Shown here: positions 1-8,151 of the stretch, piece after piece | Layout: each line of letters starts with the position of its first letter | Numbering within the stretch: the stretch's first letter is position 1 | Assembly (NCBI RefSeq): GCF_019599545.1 | Contig: NZ_JAIEZV010000006.1 | Coordinates: 37,730 to 101,729 of the forward strand | Direction: 5' to 3' | DNA from: Halobacillus sp. Nhm2S1 | Lineage (GTDB): Bacteria > Bacillota > Bacilli > Bacillales > Halobacillaceae | DNA length: 64,000 nt | Notes under the pieces: generated by a model | Told to the model about the DNA's origin: nothing | The model's input: the letters and a program-made list of their open reading frames with translations, nothing else | Databases searched by the model: none | Program-made: the position numbers and the translations under genes

Positions 1-284
1 ATAACCGCACCCGACACAGCTAAAAACGCACCGACAAGGGCCCCTGCTAAAGCACGTGGCATACGCAGCTCACGAACGACGGCATGACTCGTAGACTCCG
101 GAGCAAAAGCGAACACCGACTCCCAAACCGTTCGGATGGAAATGTCGGTCACTCCTACAGAGATCGATAAGGCCATCGTGACAGCTAATAGAATTATGCC
201 ACCTGTAAAAAGAAAGGCCGCACGCCACACTTTTCTCGTTACTTCATTCCATTCTTTGTTAGCTTCTCTCGTTCGTTCCTCCAC
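1..284 (-). CDS. FecCD-family iron-siderophore ABC transporter permease (5' part only)
   Basis: The minus strand encodes the N-terminus of a membrane permease that runs off the left edge of the window. The visible 94 residues hold a charged cytoplasmic start (EERTREANKEWNEV), one hydrophobic helix (FLFTGGIILLAVTMALSISV), a periplasm-like stretch, and the family hallmark ELRMPRALAGALVGAFLAVS, which in FecCD/BtuC permeases starts the second helix. The start is a GTG with a GAGAGGG site upstream; an in-frame TAG further upstream excludes a longer form. It diverges from a siderophore-binding lipoprotein and shares its Fur box, so the two are probably parts of one Fe(III)-siderophore importer. Which siderophore cannot be told. 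Confidence 0.85.
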   Translation of the reverse strand, partial: MEERTREANKEWNEVTRKVWRAAFLFTGGIILLAVTMALSISVGVTDISIRTVWESVFAFAPESTSHAVVRELRMPRALAGALVGAFLAVSGAV

Positions 285-324
285 AGCCAGCGACCCTCTC
301 TACCTATGTATCTACTATAATGAA

Positions 325-357
325 TTGACACATCCAATGATAATGATTATCATTATC
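325..357 (+). promoter_or_regulatory. Fur box overlapping a sigma-A promoter
   Basis: TTGACA (325-330) and TATCAT (348-353) are 17 bases apart. Positions 339-357 read GATAATGATTATCATTATC, a palindrome that equals the classical 19-bp Fur box except for its central base. The box covers the -10 element, so Fe2+-Fur would block polymerase directly. It lies between the divergent permease and lipoprotein genes and could control both. Confidence 0.93.
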
Positions 358-388
358 TTATCACACATTTCTTAGGAGGAACAAATAA

Positions 389-1354
389 ATGTCGAAAAAA
401 GTAACCCTTTACATAACCGGTTTACTGCTTCTTGTCCTATTAGCTACAGGATGCAGCAGTGACGGTGAAGATACATCGTCCACAAGCGACGAATCTGATG
501 AAGCCACAAAAGAGGAAACAAGCGAACGTACACTTACACATGCGATGGGCGAGATTACACTTGAAGAAAAGCCTGAGCGCATTCTTGCTCCATATCTAGA
601 AGATTCACTTGTAGCTCTAGGAGAAAAGCCTGTCGCCCAATGGTCCATCGGCGAAACGGTTTTGGAATATTTGCAGCCACAGCTTGAAGGCGTACCGAAA
701 GTCGGCTGGGATCTCCCTGTGGAACAAGCCATTGAGCAAAACCCTGACCTCATTATTTTCAGCGCACCTTCCGCTTTGCAGAACGGAAGCTACGAAGACT
801 ATTCCAGCATTGCCAAAACGTACGTGTTCGATGAAGAAGCAGGTGCTGATTGGCGGAAGCAACTGACAACGATGGGAGAAATTCTGAACAAACAGGACGA
901 AGCGGAACAAGTGCTGTCAGACTTTGACCAAAAAGTGGAAGAAGCCTCTGCAACAATCAAAGAAAACATCGGGGATGAATCGGTCGCTTTTGTCTGGACG
1001 ATGGGCGAGCAGTTCTATGTTTTTGATGAAAACCGTTATGGCGCAGACATTTTCTACAATGAAATGGGAATCGCTAAACCGGAATTCCTGCAAAGTCTTC
1101 CTGAAGAAGGCGAGCAATGGAACCCTGTTGCTCTTGAAAAACTCGGGGAGATGGATGCAGATCACGTATTCCTCATCGGGAATGAAGGTGAGCCCGGATT
1201 CGAAATTCTTGAAAACAGCTCTGTATGGCAGAACACCGCTGCTGCCCAAAACGGCCAGGTGTACGAGGTGAACAATCCGAGTCACTGGACGATTGACGGT
1301 GTGATCGCCCATGGGATGAGTATCGATCAAATGGTAGATACGTTAAGTAAATAA
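389..1354 (+). CDS. Iron-siderophore ABC transporter substrate-binding lipoprotein
   Basis: A 321-residue protein starting at ATG with AGGAGG 10 bases upstream. It has a type II signal peptide: MSKK, a hydrophobic core, then the lipobox LATGC with the lipidated Cys at residue 22. A Ser/Asp/Glu-rich linker follows, then a two-lobe FecB/TroA-type binding fold with the typical opening 'HAMGEITLEEKPERILAPY' and a later 'NPDLIIFS' strand. It would capture Fe(III)-siderophore outside the membrane and deliver it to the divergent FecCD permease. The upstream Fur box predicts induction under iron starvation. No ATPase gene is visible here; it may lie beyond the left edge or be shared. The siderophore is unknown. 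Confidence 0.92.
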   Translation: MSKKVTLYITGLLLLVLLATGCSSDGEDTSSTSDESDEATKEETSERTLTHAMGEITLEEKPERILAPYLEDSLVALGEKPVAQWSIGETVLEYLQPQLEGVPKVGWDLPVEQAIEQNPDLIIFSAPSALQNGSYEDYSSIAKTYVFDEEAGADWRKQLTTMGEILNKQDEAEQVLSDFDQKVEEASATIKENIGDESVAFVWTMGEQFYVFDENRYGADIFYNEMGIAKPEFLQSLPEEGEQWNPVALEKLGEMDADHVFLIGNEGEPGFEILENSSVWQNTAAAQNGQVYEVNNPSHWTIDGVIAHGMSIDQMVDTLSK

Positions 1355-1366
1355 AACGTTAAGATT

Positions 1367-1398
1367 CGCGCAAACTTCGTAAAGTTTGCGCGTTTTTT
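1367..1398 (+). terminator. Intrinsic terminator of the siderophore-binding lipoprotein gene
   Basis: Perfect 11-bp stem CGCGCAAACTT/AAGTTTGCGCG with a 4-base loop, followed by six T, 12 bases after the stop codon. Confidence 0.92.
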
Positions 1399-1417
1399 AT
1401 TGTCTTTCTTTTCACAA

Positions 1418-1445
1418 TATCGTATATTGATATCGGAATTCGATA
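1418..1445. promoter_or_regulatory. Probable PadR operator/promoter region
   Basis: Three copies of one 5-base word sit just before the PadR gene: TATCG at 1418-1422 and 1431-1435, and its inverse CGATA at 1441-1445. The last two form the palindrome TATCGGAATTCGATA. The position immediately upstream of the ribosome binding site suits an autoregulatory operator. Assignment to PadR is inference. Confidence 0.45.
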
Positions 1446-1460
1446 CAGGAGGTGCTTCCC

Positions 1461-1784
1461 GTGCTCAGAGACTTTTTCTTAGGATCGATCAAGATTCATA
1501 TTCTCTATCACGCAAGCATTGAACCGATTTATGGAGCGTTCCTTATGGAAGAGCTGGCTTCCCATGGCTATGACATCAGCCCAGGAACCCTCTATCCTAC
1601 ACTGAAACAGCTCCACAAAGACGAATTGCTTGAGAAATACGAAGAAAAAGTGGAAGGAAAGATCAGAAAATATTACGTCATTACGGATAAAGGCAGAGAA
1701 GTGCTTGCTGAAGGAAGGGAACAAGTCCGTGAACTGGCGGAAGAAATCTTAGGAAAAGATTGGAGGAATCTTGATCATGAGTAA
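1461..1784 (+). CDS. PadR-family transcriptional regulator
   Basis: A 107-residue protein covering the whole PadR winged-helix domain, with 'GTLYPTLKQLHKDELL' as recognition helix and 'KIRKYYVITDKGREVL' as wing. I place the start at GTG 1461, eight bases after AGGAGG (1447-1452), because the earlier GTG at 1452 lies inside that site. The C-terminal helix is short, as in subfamily 2 PadR proteins, which dimerise through it. The stop codon overlaps the start of the chromate transporter gene by 8 bases, so the two are translationally coupled. PadR next to chrA suggests a chromate- or sulfate-analogue-responsive repressor of the efflux gene. The ligand is inferred from this neighbour only. Confidence 0.88.
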   Translation: MLRDFFLGSIKIHILYHASIEPIYGAFLMEELASHGYDISPGTLYPTLKQLHKDELLEKYEEKVEGKIRKYYVITDKGREVLAEGREQVRELAEEILGKDWRNLDHE

Positions 1785-2955
1785 ACCTAAAGGTTCTCTC
1801 TTGGAAATATTTAAAGCATCAACAAAGCTTGGTTTTACTTCATTCGGTGGTCCTGTGGCCCACCTGGCTTACTTCAAGGATGAGTATATCGATAGAAGAA
1901 AATGGCTCGATGACAAAACGTATGCGGACATTATCGCCCTTTGTCAATTTCTCCCTGGACCTGCAAGCAGTCAGGTCGGAATTGCAATTGGTATGCTCCG
2001 TGGTGGATTGCTAGGCGGAATCATCTCATGGATCGGTTTTACGGTACCATCCATTATCGTTCTCGTTCTTTTTGCTCTGTTATACCAGTCTTTTGACCTC
2101 GCAGATGCGACCTTCATCCACAGCTTGAAGGTCGTAGCAGCAGCTGTCGTTCTGCATGCCTTGATTGGTCTTGGAAAAAAACTGACGCCGGACCGGCCGC
2201 GGATTGCCATAGCATTAGTGTCCGCACTTATATTACTTCTATATCCATCCGCTTGGATGCAGTTGTTGATCATCCTGGCTGCTGGATTATTCGGTTGGAA
2301 AATGTTCTCCGGCATGGTGGAGTCTAAGATTCAACCATTTCCTGTGACGTTTTCGAAGAAGATTGGTGTCGCTTCTCTTGGCATTTTGGCCACTCTTCTT
2401 ATCTTCTTGCCGATCCTTGCAAGAAACACCGAAAGCATGCTGATTCAACTGTTCGATACGTTCTTCCGTGTGGGTTCTCTCGTATTCGGTGGCGGACATG
2501 TCGTCTTGCCAATGCTTGAACGTGAAGTGGTGCCAACGGGATGGTTGACGGCAAGTGAATTCCTTGCCGGTTATGGAATGGCACAGGCTGTACCAGGTCC
2601 TTTGTTCACATTCTCCAGCTACCTGGGAACAATGATCGAAGGCATTGCAGGTGCTCTTGTAGCTACCGCAGGCATTTTCCTGCCATCTTTCTTATTTTTA
2701 ATGGCCGCTCTTCCATTTCTAAATGAATTAAGAAAGCGTCCAGCCTTCCAGGGAGTCCTCACAGGGGTGAACGCAAGTGTTGTCGGCATTCTTCTTGCCG
2801 CTTTTTATGACCCTGTGTTGAAAAGTTCGATTATGGAAGGAGCAGACTTTGCTCTTGCTGCCATTCTTTTCGCTCTTTTACACTTCTTTAAAGTCCCAGC
2901 CTGGGCCATCGTTTTGATTGGAGTCGGTGCTGGCGCCGTATTGAATATATTGTAA
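1777..2955 (+). CDS. chrA: ChrA-family chromate transporter
   Basis: A 392-residue, two-domain ('long-chain') CHR protein. Each half carries the family signature: 'KLGFTSFGGPVAHLAYFKDE' with 'LPGPASSQVGIAIG' in the N-terminal half, and 'RVGSLVFGGGHVVLPMLERE' with 'AVPGPLFTFSSYLG' in the C-terminal half. About 10-12 hydrophobic segments are visible. ChrA proteins export chromate, probably by antiport, and protect sulfate-reducing assimilation steps from it. The start is ATG 1777, ten bases after TGGAGG and inside the end of the PadR gene. A TTG at 1771 is possible but too close to the ribosome site. A clear terminator follows. Confidence 0.93.
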   Translation: MSKPKGSLLEIFKASTKLGFTSFGGPVAHLAYFKDEYIDRRKWLDDKTYADIIALCQFLPGPASSQVGIAIGMLRGGLLGGIISWIGFTVPSIIVLVLFALLYQSFDLADATFIHSLKVVAAAVVLHALIGLGKKLTPDRPRIAIALVSALILLLYPSAWMQLLIILAAGLFGWKMFSGMVESKIQPFPVTFSKKIGVASLGILATLLIFLPILARNTESMLIQLFDTFFRVGSLVFGGGHVVLPMLEREVVPTGWLTASEFLAGYGMAQAVPGPLFTFSSYLGTMIEGIAGALVATAGIFLPSFLFLMAALPFLNELRKRPAFQGVLTGVNASVVGILLAAFYDPVLKSSIMEGADFALAAILFALLHFFKVPAWAIVLIGVGAGAVLNIL

Positions 2956-2962
2956 GAAAACG

Positions 2963-3003
2963 GGCGCAAAAGTCCCCTTTTGTGCCTGTTTCTTTGTTTT
3001 TTT
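2963..3003 (+). terminator. Intrinsic terminator after chrA
   Basis: Ten-pair stem GGCGCAAAAG/CTTTTGTGCC (one G-T pair) with a TCCC loop at 2963-2986, followed by a T-rich tract. Confidence 0.88.
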
Positions 3004-3084
3004 GTAAAAGTTATGCTTGAAATGCAGGAAGTTCGTTATAATAGTCGAACTTTATCAAAATATGACAACTATGGAGGTTTTTCA

Positions 3085-5880
3085 ATGGCTGAAGAACAAA
3101 CTAGATATTCTCGCCTCGCTCAAATCACACAGCTCATCAACACGGAGCATGATTTACGCGATGTATTAGAACACGTGGTCACAGCCATATCTGAAGAAAT
3201 TATGCGGTGCGACTCTGTGGGCATTTACCTGCCTCGAGAGGATGGTACCTACCAAGGCTACGTCGGAAAACCGGCCTTGATCAATGGAATGACGCTTGAT
3301 ATGCACATCGTGGACCCGGAATATGATCTCCTCGCTAAAGAGGTCATCGAAACAAGAAAAACCATATACATACCGGATACATCCAAGGATGACCGTCCAG
3401 ACCAACGGGCGATCCAGGCGTTTAAAATTAATTCACTGCTCGTCGCGCCTATTTCTTATGAAAATGAACTCTACGGCCTCGTGTTTTTGTTTGATTATGG
3501 AACACCGATGAATTTAACAGAATCGGAAATCGAATCCGTGAAAGCTTACGTCAACATGGCTGCTGTGGCGATTAGAAATGCAAACAATCTGACACGTAAA
3601 GAGAAATTGATCAGTGAAAAGCAGCTGTTGCTCAATGTCACCCGTGACCTTTCCTTATGTTCCTCTTTACAAGAAGCGCTGGACAAATGCTTCTATTATT
3701 TAGGAGAAGTCCTCGATAATCCAAATATCGGCGCCCACTTCATTGACCCCATTGCAGAACACAAACTAAAGCCTGCAAGCCTCAGTAAAGAAAGCGAGTG
3801 GACAGAAGAAGATTGGAAAGAAACCCACCAGAAAGCCCAGTTTAATCATAGAGAGGATCCTGTTTTTCAAGAAGTGATTAATACCAAGACATCCATTCTA
3901 GTCCCGGATGTCTTTGAAGATCCCCGGACGAACAAGGAGATCTGCGAAAAGTTCGGAATGAAAGGCTTATATATGATTCCTCTCGTTTCGCTTGGGGAAG
4001 TGCTGGGTGCAATCGCCATTGTAAACCTGAAGGATGCCGGTCAGGTCTACTCTGACTCTGCCTGCCAATTAGCTGAATCGATTGTAGATACAACCGCACC
4101 CGTCCTTTTCAACTTGCTCTATATGGAGAAGCAGGAAATGATTATACAGGACCGTACGTCCGAATTAATACAAAAGAATGATGAGCTGGAGGAAGCCATT
4201 TCCGAGCTCACGCAAATCAGTCGTGAGAAAGATTTGATTCTGAATTCAGCGGGTGAAGGGATTTTTGGAATCGATCTTGAGGGACACATCACTTTCGCGA
4301 ACCCCTCTGCTACAGAATTATTAGGTTATGAGAATGAAAGGGAAATCATAGGTTCACCTTATTCCCAGATCTTCGATGATCAAAAAACGTTCCTAGAACA
4401 CTACGAACAAAAGGACGGCCATACAGACAAAGATCATTTTTTCTTTAAAAAGTCAGGGGATACTTTCCCAGTGGAATACGTTATCACTCCTAAACTGGAA
4501 AACGATCTTACTACCGGTTATGTGGTCACTTTCAAAGATGTAACCTCCAGGAAACAAATGGAAGAAAAAATCAAATACCATGCCTACTACGACAGCGTGA
4601 CAAACGTACCGAACCGTGTGCTGTTTCAGGATCGACTCAACCAGGCTCTTCAATATGCGGAACTGGCAGATAAGCCTATTGCCATTCTTTTTCTTGATCT
4701 TGATCGCTTTAAGAAAATCAATGATACTTTCGGGCACAGTTTTGGAGACAAAGTCCTGCTGAATGTGGCCGAACGCCTGCAAAAGGCTGTGCCGAACGGT
4801 GCGACCGTCTCAAGACAAGGTGGGGACGAGTTCATCATTCTACTACCGACGATTGAGAGGGAAGAAGGAGCCGTGAAATGTGCAAAAAGGATTCTAGAAG
4901 CTTTCAATGATCCTTTTGTAATCGGTGATCATGAGATTTCCATCAAAACCAGTATCGGCATCAGTCTTTTCCCGGAAAACGGGGATACCGCCGAAACGTT
5001 GATCAAACACGCGGATGTCGCGATGTACAAGGCGAAGGACTTATCTGGTAATCAATATCAGTTGTTTTCACCAGAGATTGAGAGTCGCACCTTTGAACAA
5101 ATCCAGCTTGAGAACGACCTTTTCAAGGCATTGCAAAAAAATGACGAATTTGAACTGTATTACCAGCCTAAATTCGATGTACGTACAGAAAAGATCATTG
5201 GTATGGAATCACTAATCCGTTGGAACCACCCACGGCGTGGCACCCTCCCTCCCGGCCAATTCATTCCTCTGGCAGAGGAAACAGGCCTTATTACAAACCT
5301 TGGTGAATGGGTCATACGGGAAGCGTGTCAGCAAATGAAAAAATGGGTTGCTTCTGGATATACGGAATTGATCGTGTCCGCTAATTTATCTCCTCAACAA
5401 TTCAATCAACAGAACCTGGTGCTTACGGTGTCGGACATATTAGAAGAAACCGGCCTCCCCGCTAAGCACCTTGAGCTTGAACTAACGGAGAATTTAATCA
5501 TCCATAATACGGAGCACACATTAAAAACAATCGGCCAATTGAAAGAACTCGGTGTCCAAATATCGATTGATGATTTCGGTACAGGCTATTCTTCCCTTGG
5601 CTATCTAAAAGATTTTCCTGTCGATACTCTAAAAATTGACAAATCCTTTATTAACGACGTCACGACAAATCGGAACAATGCGGCCATAACCAAAACCATC
5701 ATCACCCTTGCTGACAGCCTCCAGCTCAACGTAATCGCCGAAGGGGTCGAAAAAGCAGCACAGGCGGCTTTCCTTGCAGAGCACGGTTGTCATTGGATCC
5801 AGGGGTATTATTACAGTCATCCGCTACAAGCGGAAACATTTGAGGATCATTTTTTAAAATCATTTATAAAAAGGGGATAA
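3085..5880 (+). CDS. GAF-GAF-PAS-GGDEF-EAL cyclic-di-GMP turnover protein
   Basis: A 931-residue cytosolic protein with no membrane segment. Order: GAF (about 25-165), GAF (about 185-345), coiled linker, PAS (about 377-495), GGDEF (about 505-665), EAL (about 680-925). The cyclase site has an intact GGDEF at 579-583. In the phosphodiesterase domain the name motif reads ESL (Glu about 708), but the other catalytic signs are present: NLSPQQF, ELTEN, DDFGTGYSSLGYL, KIDKSF, AEGVE and QGYYYSHP. Both activities are therefore possible. GAF/PAS inputs suggest control by a small ligand or redox state. The start is ATG 3085, seven bases after GGAGG; upstream in-frame codons lack such a site. TATAAT at 3037-3042 is a candidate -10. 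The next gene begins 4 bases after the stop. Confidence 0.92.
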   Translation: MAEEQTRYSRLAQITQLINTEHDLRDVLEHVVTAISEEIMRCDSVGIYLPREDGTYQGYVGKPALINGMTLDMHIVDPEYDLLAKEVIETRKTIYIPDTSKDDRPDQRAIQAFKINSLLVAPISYENELYGLVFLFDYGTPMNLTESEIESVKAYVNMAAVAIRNANNLTRKEKLISEKQLLLNVTRDLSLCSSLQEALDKCFYYLGEVLDNPNIGAHFIDPIAEHKLKPASLSKESEWTEEDWKETHQKAQFNHREDPVFQEVINTKTSILVPDVFEDPRTNKEICEKFGMKGLYMIPLVSLGEVLGAIAIVNLKDAGQVYSDSACQLAESIVDTTAPVLFNLLYMEKQEMIIQDRTSELIQKNDELEEAISELTQISREKDLILNSAGEGIFGIDLEGHITFANPSATELLGYENEREIIGSPYSQIFDDQKTFLEHYEQKDGHTDKDHFFFKKSGDTFPVEYVITPKLENDLTTGYVVTFKDVTSRKQMEEKIKYHAYYDSVTNVPNRVLFQDRLNQALQYAELADKPIAILFLDLDRFKKINDTFGHSFGDKVLLNVAERLQKAVPNGATVSRQGGDEFIILLPTIEREEGAVKCAKRILEAFNDPFVIGDHEISIKTSIGISLFPENGDTAETLIKHADVAMYKAKDLSGNQYQLFSPEIESRTFEQIQLENDLFKALQKNDEFELYYQPKFDVRTEKIIGMESLIRWNHPRRGTLPPGQFIPLAEETGLITNLGEWVIREACQQMKKWVASGYTELIVSANLSPQQFNQQNLVLTVSDILEETGLPAKHLELELTENLIIHNTEHTLKTIGQLKELGVQISIDDFGTGYSSLGYLKDFPVDTLKIDKSFINDVTTNRNNAAITKTIITLADSLQLNVIAEGVEKAAQAAFLAEHGCHWIQGYYYSHPLQAETFEDHFLKSFIKRG

Positions 5881-5884
5881 GTCT

Positions 5885-7519
5885 ATGAAATCTGTTCGCG
5901 CTGTGTTGGATTACTTTGTTTCTGGTGAGGTATCTTATATTTTCGGAATACCGGCAGGATCTGTGAATGCTTTTTTTGATGAACTTTATGATACTCCTTC
6001 CATTACGCCAATCGTTACCAAGCATGAAGGAGCCGCGTCATATATGGCAGCTGCTTATGCAAAATATACAAACTCCCTCAGTGTTTGTATCGGGAGCAGC
6101 GGCCCAGGAGGAACAAACCTTGTGACTGGAGCAGCGAATGCCATGCGTGAACACCTCCCTGTACTATTTCTGACAGGCGCGGTACCTGTTGACACTGTCG
6201 GTTTAAATGCGTCTCAAGAGTTACACGCCGACCCACTCTATCAATCGGTCACCAAATACAGCCAAAGGGTCGACCGTGCAGAAGACCTGCTTCCTGAGAT
6301 TCATAAGGCCGTGGAGATCGCTATGACAGGCGTCCCGGGCCCTGTCCACATCGCCATGCCGATTGATGTGCAACTGACAGATATTCTGGAACCAGCCATC
6401 CCTGCGTTCCCACAACGGACCCCATTGCTTCCAACGGATGAGGTGGTCATGGAGACAGCCAAAACGCTCGCATCAAGTGAAAGTGGTTTTCTCTTCGTGG
6501 GGCAAGGGATTCGCGGAGCCGTGGATGACGTTCTTGAACTGGCCGAAACCTTAAACTGGCCGATTGTCACAAGTCCTCAAGCCAAAGGGCTTATTCCAGA
6601 CCATCACCCTTTGAAGAGGGGAATCTTCGGCTTTGCCGGACATGAAGAGGCCTCCGATCTGATCAATCATGGACATGAAGAAACGGTGCTGGTGCTCGGC
6701 TCAAGTCTTGGGGAAACAGCCACGAACAATTGGAACCCAAATATTACGAAGCACCGCACACTGATTCAAGTCGATTATGACGCGACCGTCTTCAACAGAA
6801 AATATCCTGTTGACCAGCCGCTTCATGGAGACATCGATGTCACCGTCTCCTCCTTAATCACAGCCTTGAACGGGTTGGGCGTTAAACGGGCACCCCTTCC
6901 CGCTATGGCTCCTGCAGTTCCAGATGTTACCGAAGAGTTTAACTCCCAGAACGTCTTATGGTCCTTACAGGAAAAGCTTCCCGAGAATACTCGTTTCACA
7001 ATCGACATCGGTGAATTTATGGCTTACGTCGTTCACTATATGGGAGTTAAAAGCAATGATTCCTTTGATATCAACGTTCATTTTGGAGCGATGGGAAGTG
7101 GAATCGGAAGTGCCATTGGAGCAAAACTTGCAGACCCGGAACGTCCAACTGTAAGTATTACGGGAGATGGCTGTTTCTTCATGCACGGCATGGAACTTCT
7201 GACAGCGAAAGAATACGACATCCCTGTTTTATTTATCGTCATGAACAACTCAAGACTCGGCATGGTCCATCATGGACATACGCTTCAATACAAACGCGCC
7301 CACGAGCGCTTTGGACAGGAAGAAGTCAACATCTCCCAGATGGCCGCCTCACTGGGAGTGCCAAACGCACGTGTTGAATCCATGGAAGATCTCAATGACG
7401 AGAACTTATCAGCGATTCTAAACGTCAAAGGCCCAGCTGTCTTAGAAGTAGCTCTCGTTGATGATAATGTACCTCCTATGGGCGACCGCGTGAAATTCCT
7501 ATCTTCATTCGGAAAATAA
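5885..7519 (+). CDS. Thiamine-diphosphate-dependent enzyme (acetolactate synthase/pyruvate oxidase-like)
   Basis: A 544-residue protein with the three-domain layout of ThDP decarboxylases and synthases: PYR domain with the catalytic Glu in 'TKHEGAA' (Glu48) and 'GSSGPGGTN'; a central domain; and a PP domain with the cofactor motif opening at GDG (about 426-428) and closing at NN about 26 residues later. Active ThDP chemistry is therefore expected. Exact substrate is uncertain: it differs from IlvB-type synthases in having no adjacent regulatory subunit and no ilv context. Pyruvate oxidase, AlsS-like acetolactate synthase or a 2-keto-acid decarboxylase are all possible. It is co-transcribed with the c-di-GMP gene just upstream (4-base gap), an unusual pairing. 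Confidence 0.85.
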   Translation: MKSVRAVLDYFVSGEVSYIFGIPAGSVNAFFDELYDTPSITPIVTKHEGAASYMAAAYAKYTNSLSVCIGSSGPGGTNLVTGAANAMREHLPVLFLTGAVPVDTVGLNASQELHADPLYQSVTKYSQRVDRAEDLLPEIHKAVEIAMTGVPGPVHIAMPIDVQLTDILEPAIPAFPQRTPLLPTDEVVMETAKTLASSESGFLFVGQGIRGAVDDVLELAETLNWPIVTSPQAKGLIPDHHPLKRGIFGFAGHEEASDLINHGHEETVLVLGSSLGETATNNWNPNITKHRTLIQVDYDATVFNRKYPVDQPLHGDIDVTVSSLITALNGLGVKRAPLPAMAPAVPDVTEEFNSQNVLWSLQEKLPENTRFTIDIGEFMAYVVHYMGVKSNDSFDINVHFGAMGSGIGSAIGAKLADPERPTVSITGDGCFFMHGMELLTAKEYDIPVLFIVMNNSRLGMVHHGHTLQYKRAHERFGQEEVNISQMAASLGVPNARVESMEDLNDENLSAILNVKGPAVLEVALVDDNVPPMGDRVKFLSSFGK

Positions 7520-7566
7520 ATGTGACTGATCAACGAACTTTATAGAAAAGCATTGAAACTTCATGC

Positions 7567-7610
7567 CACCCTCTTTATGATGAAACTATCAATATGAAGA
7601 GGGTGCCTTT
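7567..7610 (+). terminator. Hairpin that ends one gene and overlaps the ribosome site of the next
   Basis: CACCCTCTT (7567-7575) pairs with AAGAGGGTG (7597-7605), extendable by three pairs, and CCTTTTT follows. It can act as terminator for the ThDP enzyme gene. The 3' arm contains AAGAGGG, the only Shine-Dalgarno site for the lipoprotein gene starting at 7613, so folding would also hide that site. Confidence 0.65.
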
Positions 7611-7612
7611 TT

Positions 7613-8086
7613 ATGAAAAAAACAGTATTCCTGATCCTTACGCTTTTGATCGGTACCGCGCTTTCCGGATGTTCGTCGGAATCCGAAGAGGAAGCACATA
7701 TCGAACACGTGAACGGTGACATTAGAGAAGAGACAGCCTCTGTGACAACCCTCCCATCATTCATGGATGAAAAACCACAGGAAATGCACGACATCTATAT
7801 GGCAGCCGCCCAAAGCAAAGATTTGCTTGAGAACATCCCTTGCTATTGCGGATGCGGGGAGAGTGTAGGTCACCGGGACAACTATGACTGCTTTGTAAAC
7901 AAAACCAATGAAGATGGCAGCATCGTCTGGGATGACCACGGCACAAAGTGCGGGGTTTGTATGGAGATTGCCGCGCAATCAATCATTGATTATCAGGATG
8001 GTAAATCAATAAAAGAAATCCGGGAAAAGATCGACTCTACCTATGAAAATGGCTACGCTGAACCAACACCAACACCTGCTTTATAA
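7613..8086 (+). CDS. PCYCGC-motif lipoprotein
   Basis: A 157-residue lipoprotein. The signal peptide ends in the lipobox LSGC (Cys 20), followed by an acidic linker. The mature part contains the family signature PCYCGCGESVGH and further cysteines in 'DCFVN' and 'KCGVCMEIA', six in all, as in the PCYCGC family of Bacillaceae. This cysteine pattern suggests metal or redox binding at the outer membrane face; no function is proven. The C-terminus is a Thr-Pro tail. Its ribosome site is AAGAGGG, inside the 3' arm of the preceding hairpin. It is followed by a strong terminator. Confidence 0.85.
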   Translation: MKKTVFLILTLLIGTALSGCSSESEEEAHIEHVNGDIREETASVTTLPSFMDEKPQEMHDIYMAAAQSKDLLENIPCYCGCGESVGHRDNYDCFVNKTNEDGSIVWDDHGTKCGVCMEIAAQSIIDYQDGKSIKEIREKIDSTYENGYAEPTPTPAL

Positions 8087-8089
8087 TAA

Positions 8090-8118
8090 AAAAAGACCAG
8101 AAAACTCTGGTCTTTTTT
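8090..8118. terminator. Bidirectional terminator
   Basis: AAAAAGACCAGA and TCTGGTCTTTTT form a perfect 12-bp stem with a 4-base loop between the convergent lipoprotein and VOC genes. A and T runs flank it on both sides. Confidence 0.9.
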
Positions 8119-8151
8119 CAATTCTTCGGTGATTCAATTGAAAAGTCCTTC

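Noticed and set aside
136..375. Plus-strand frame of 79 codons over the permease start
   Set aside because: It lies antisense to the FecCD permease and across the Fur-box promoter, has no ribosome site and shows no protein-like pattern.
2980..3084. Upstream extension of the GGDEF/EAL frame
   Set aside because: It would cover the chrA terminator tail and the TATAAT box; ATG 3085 has the GGAGG site.
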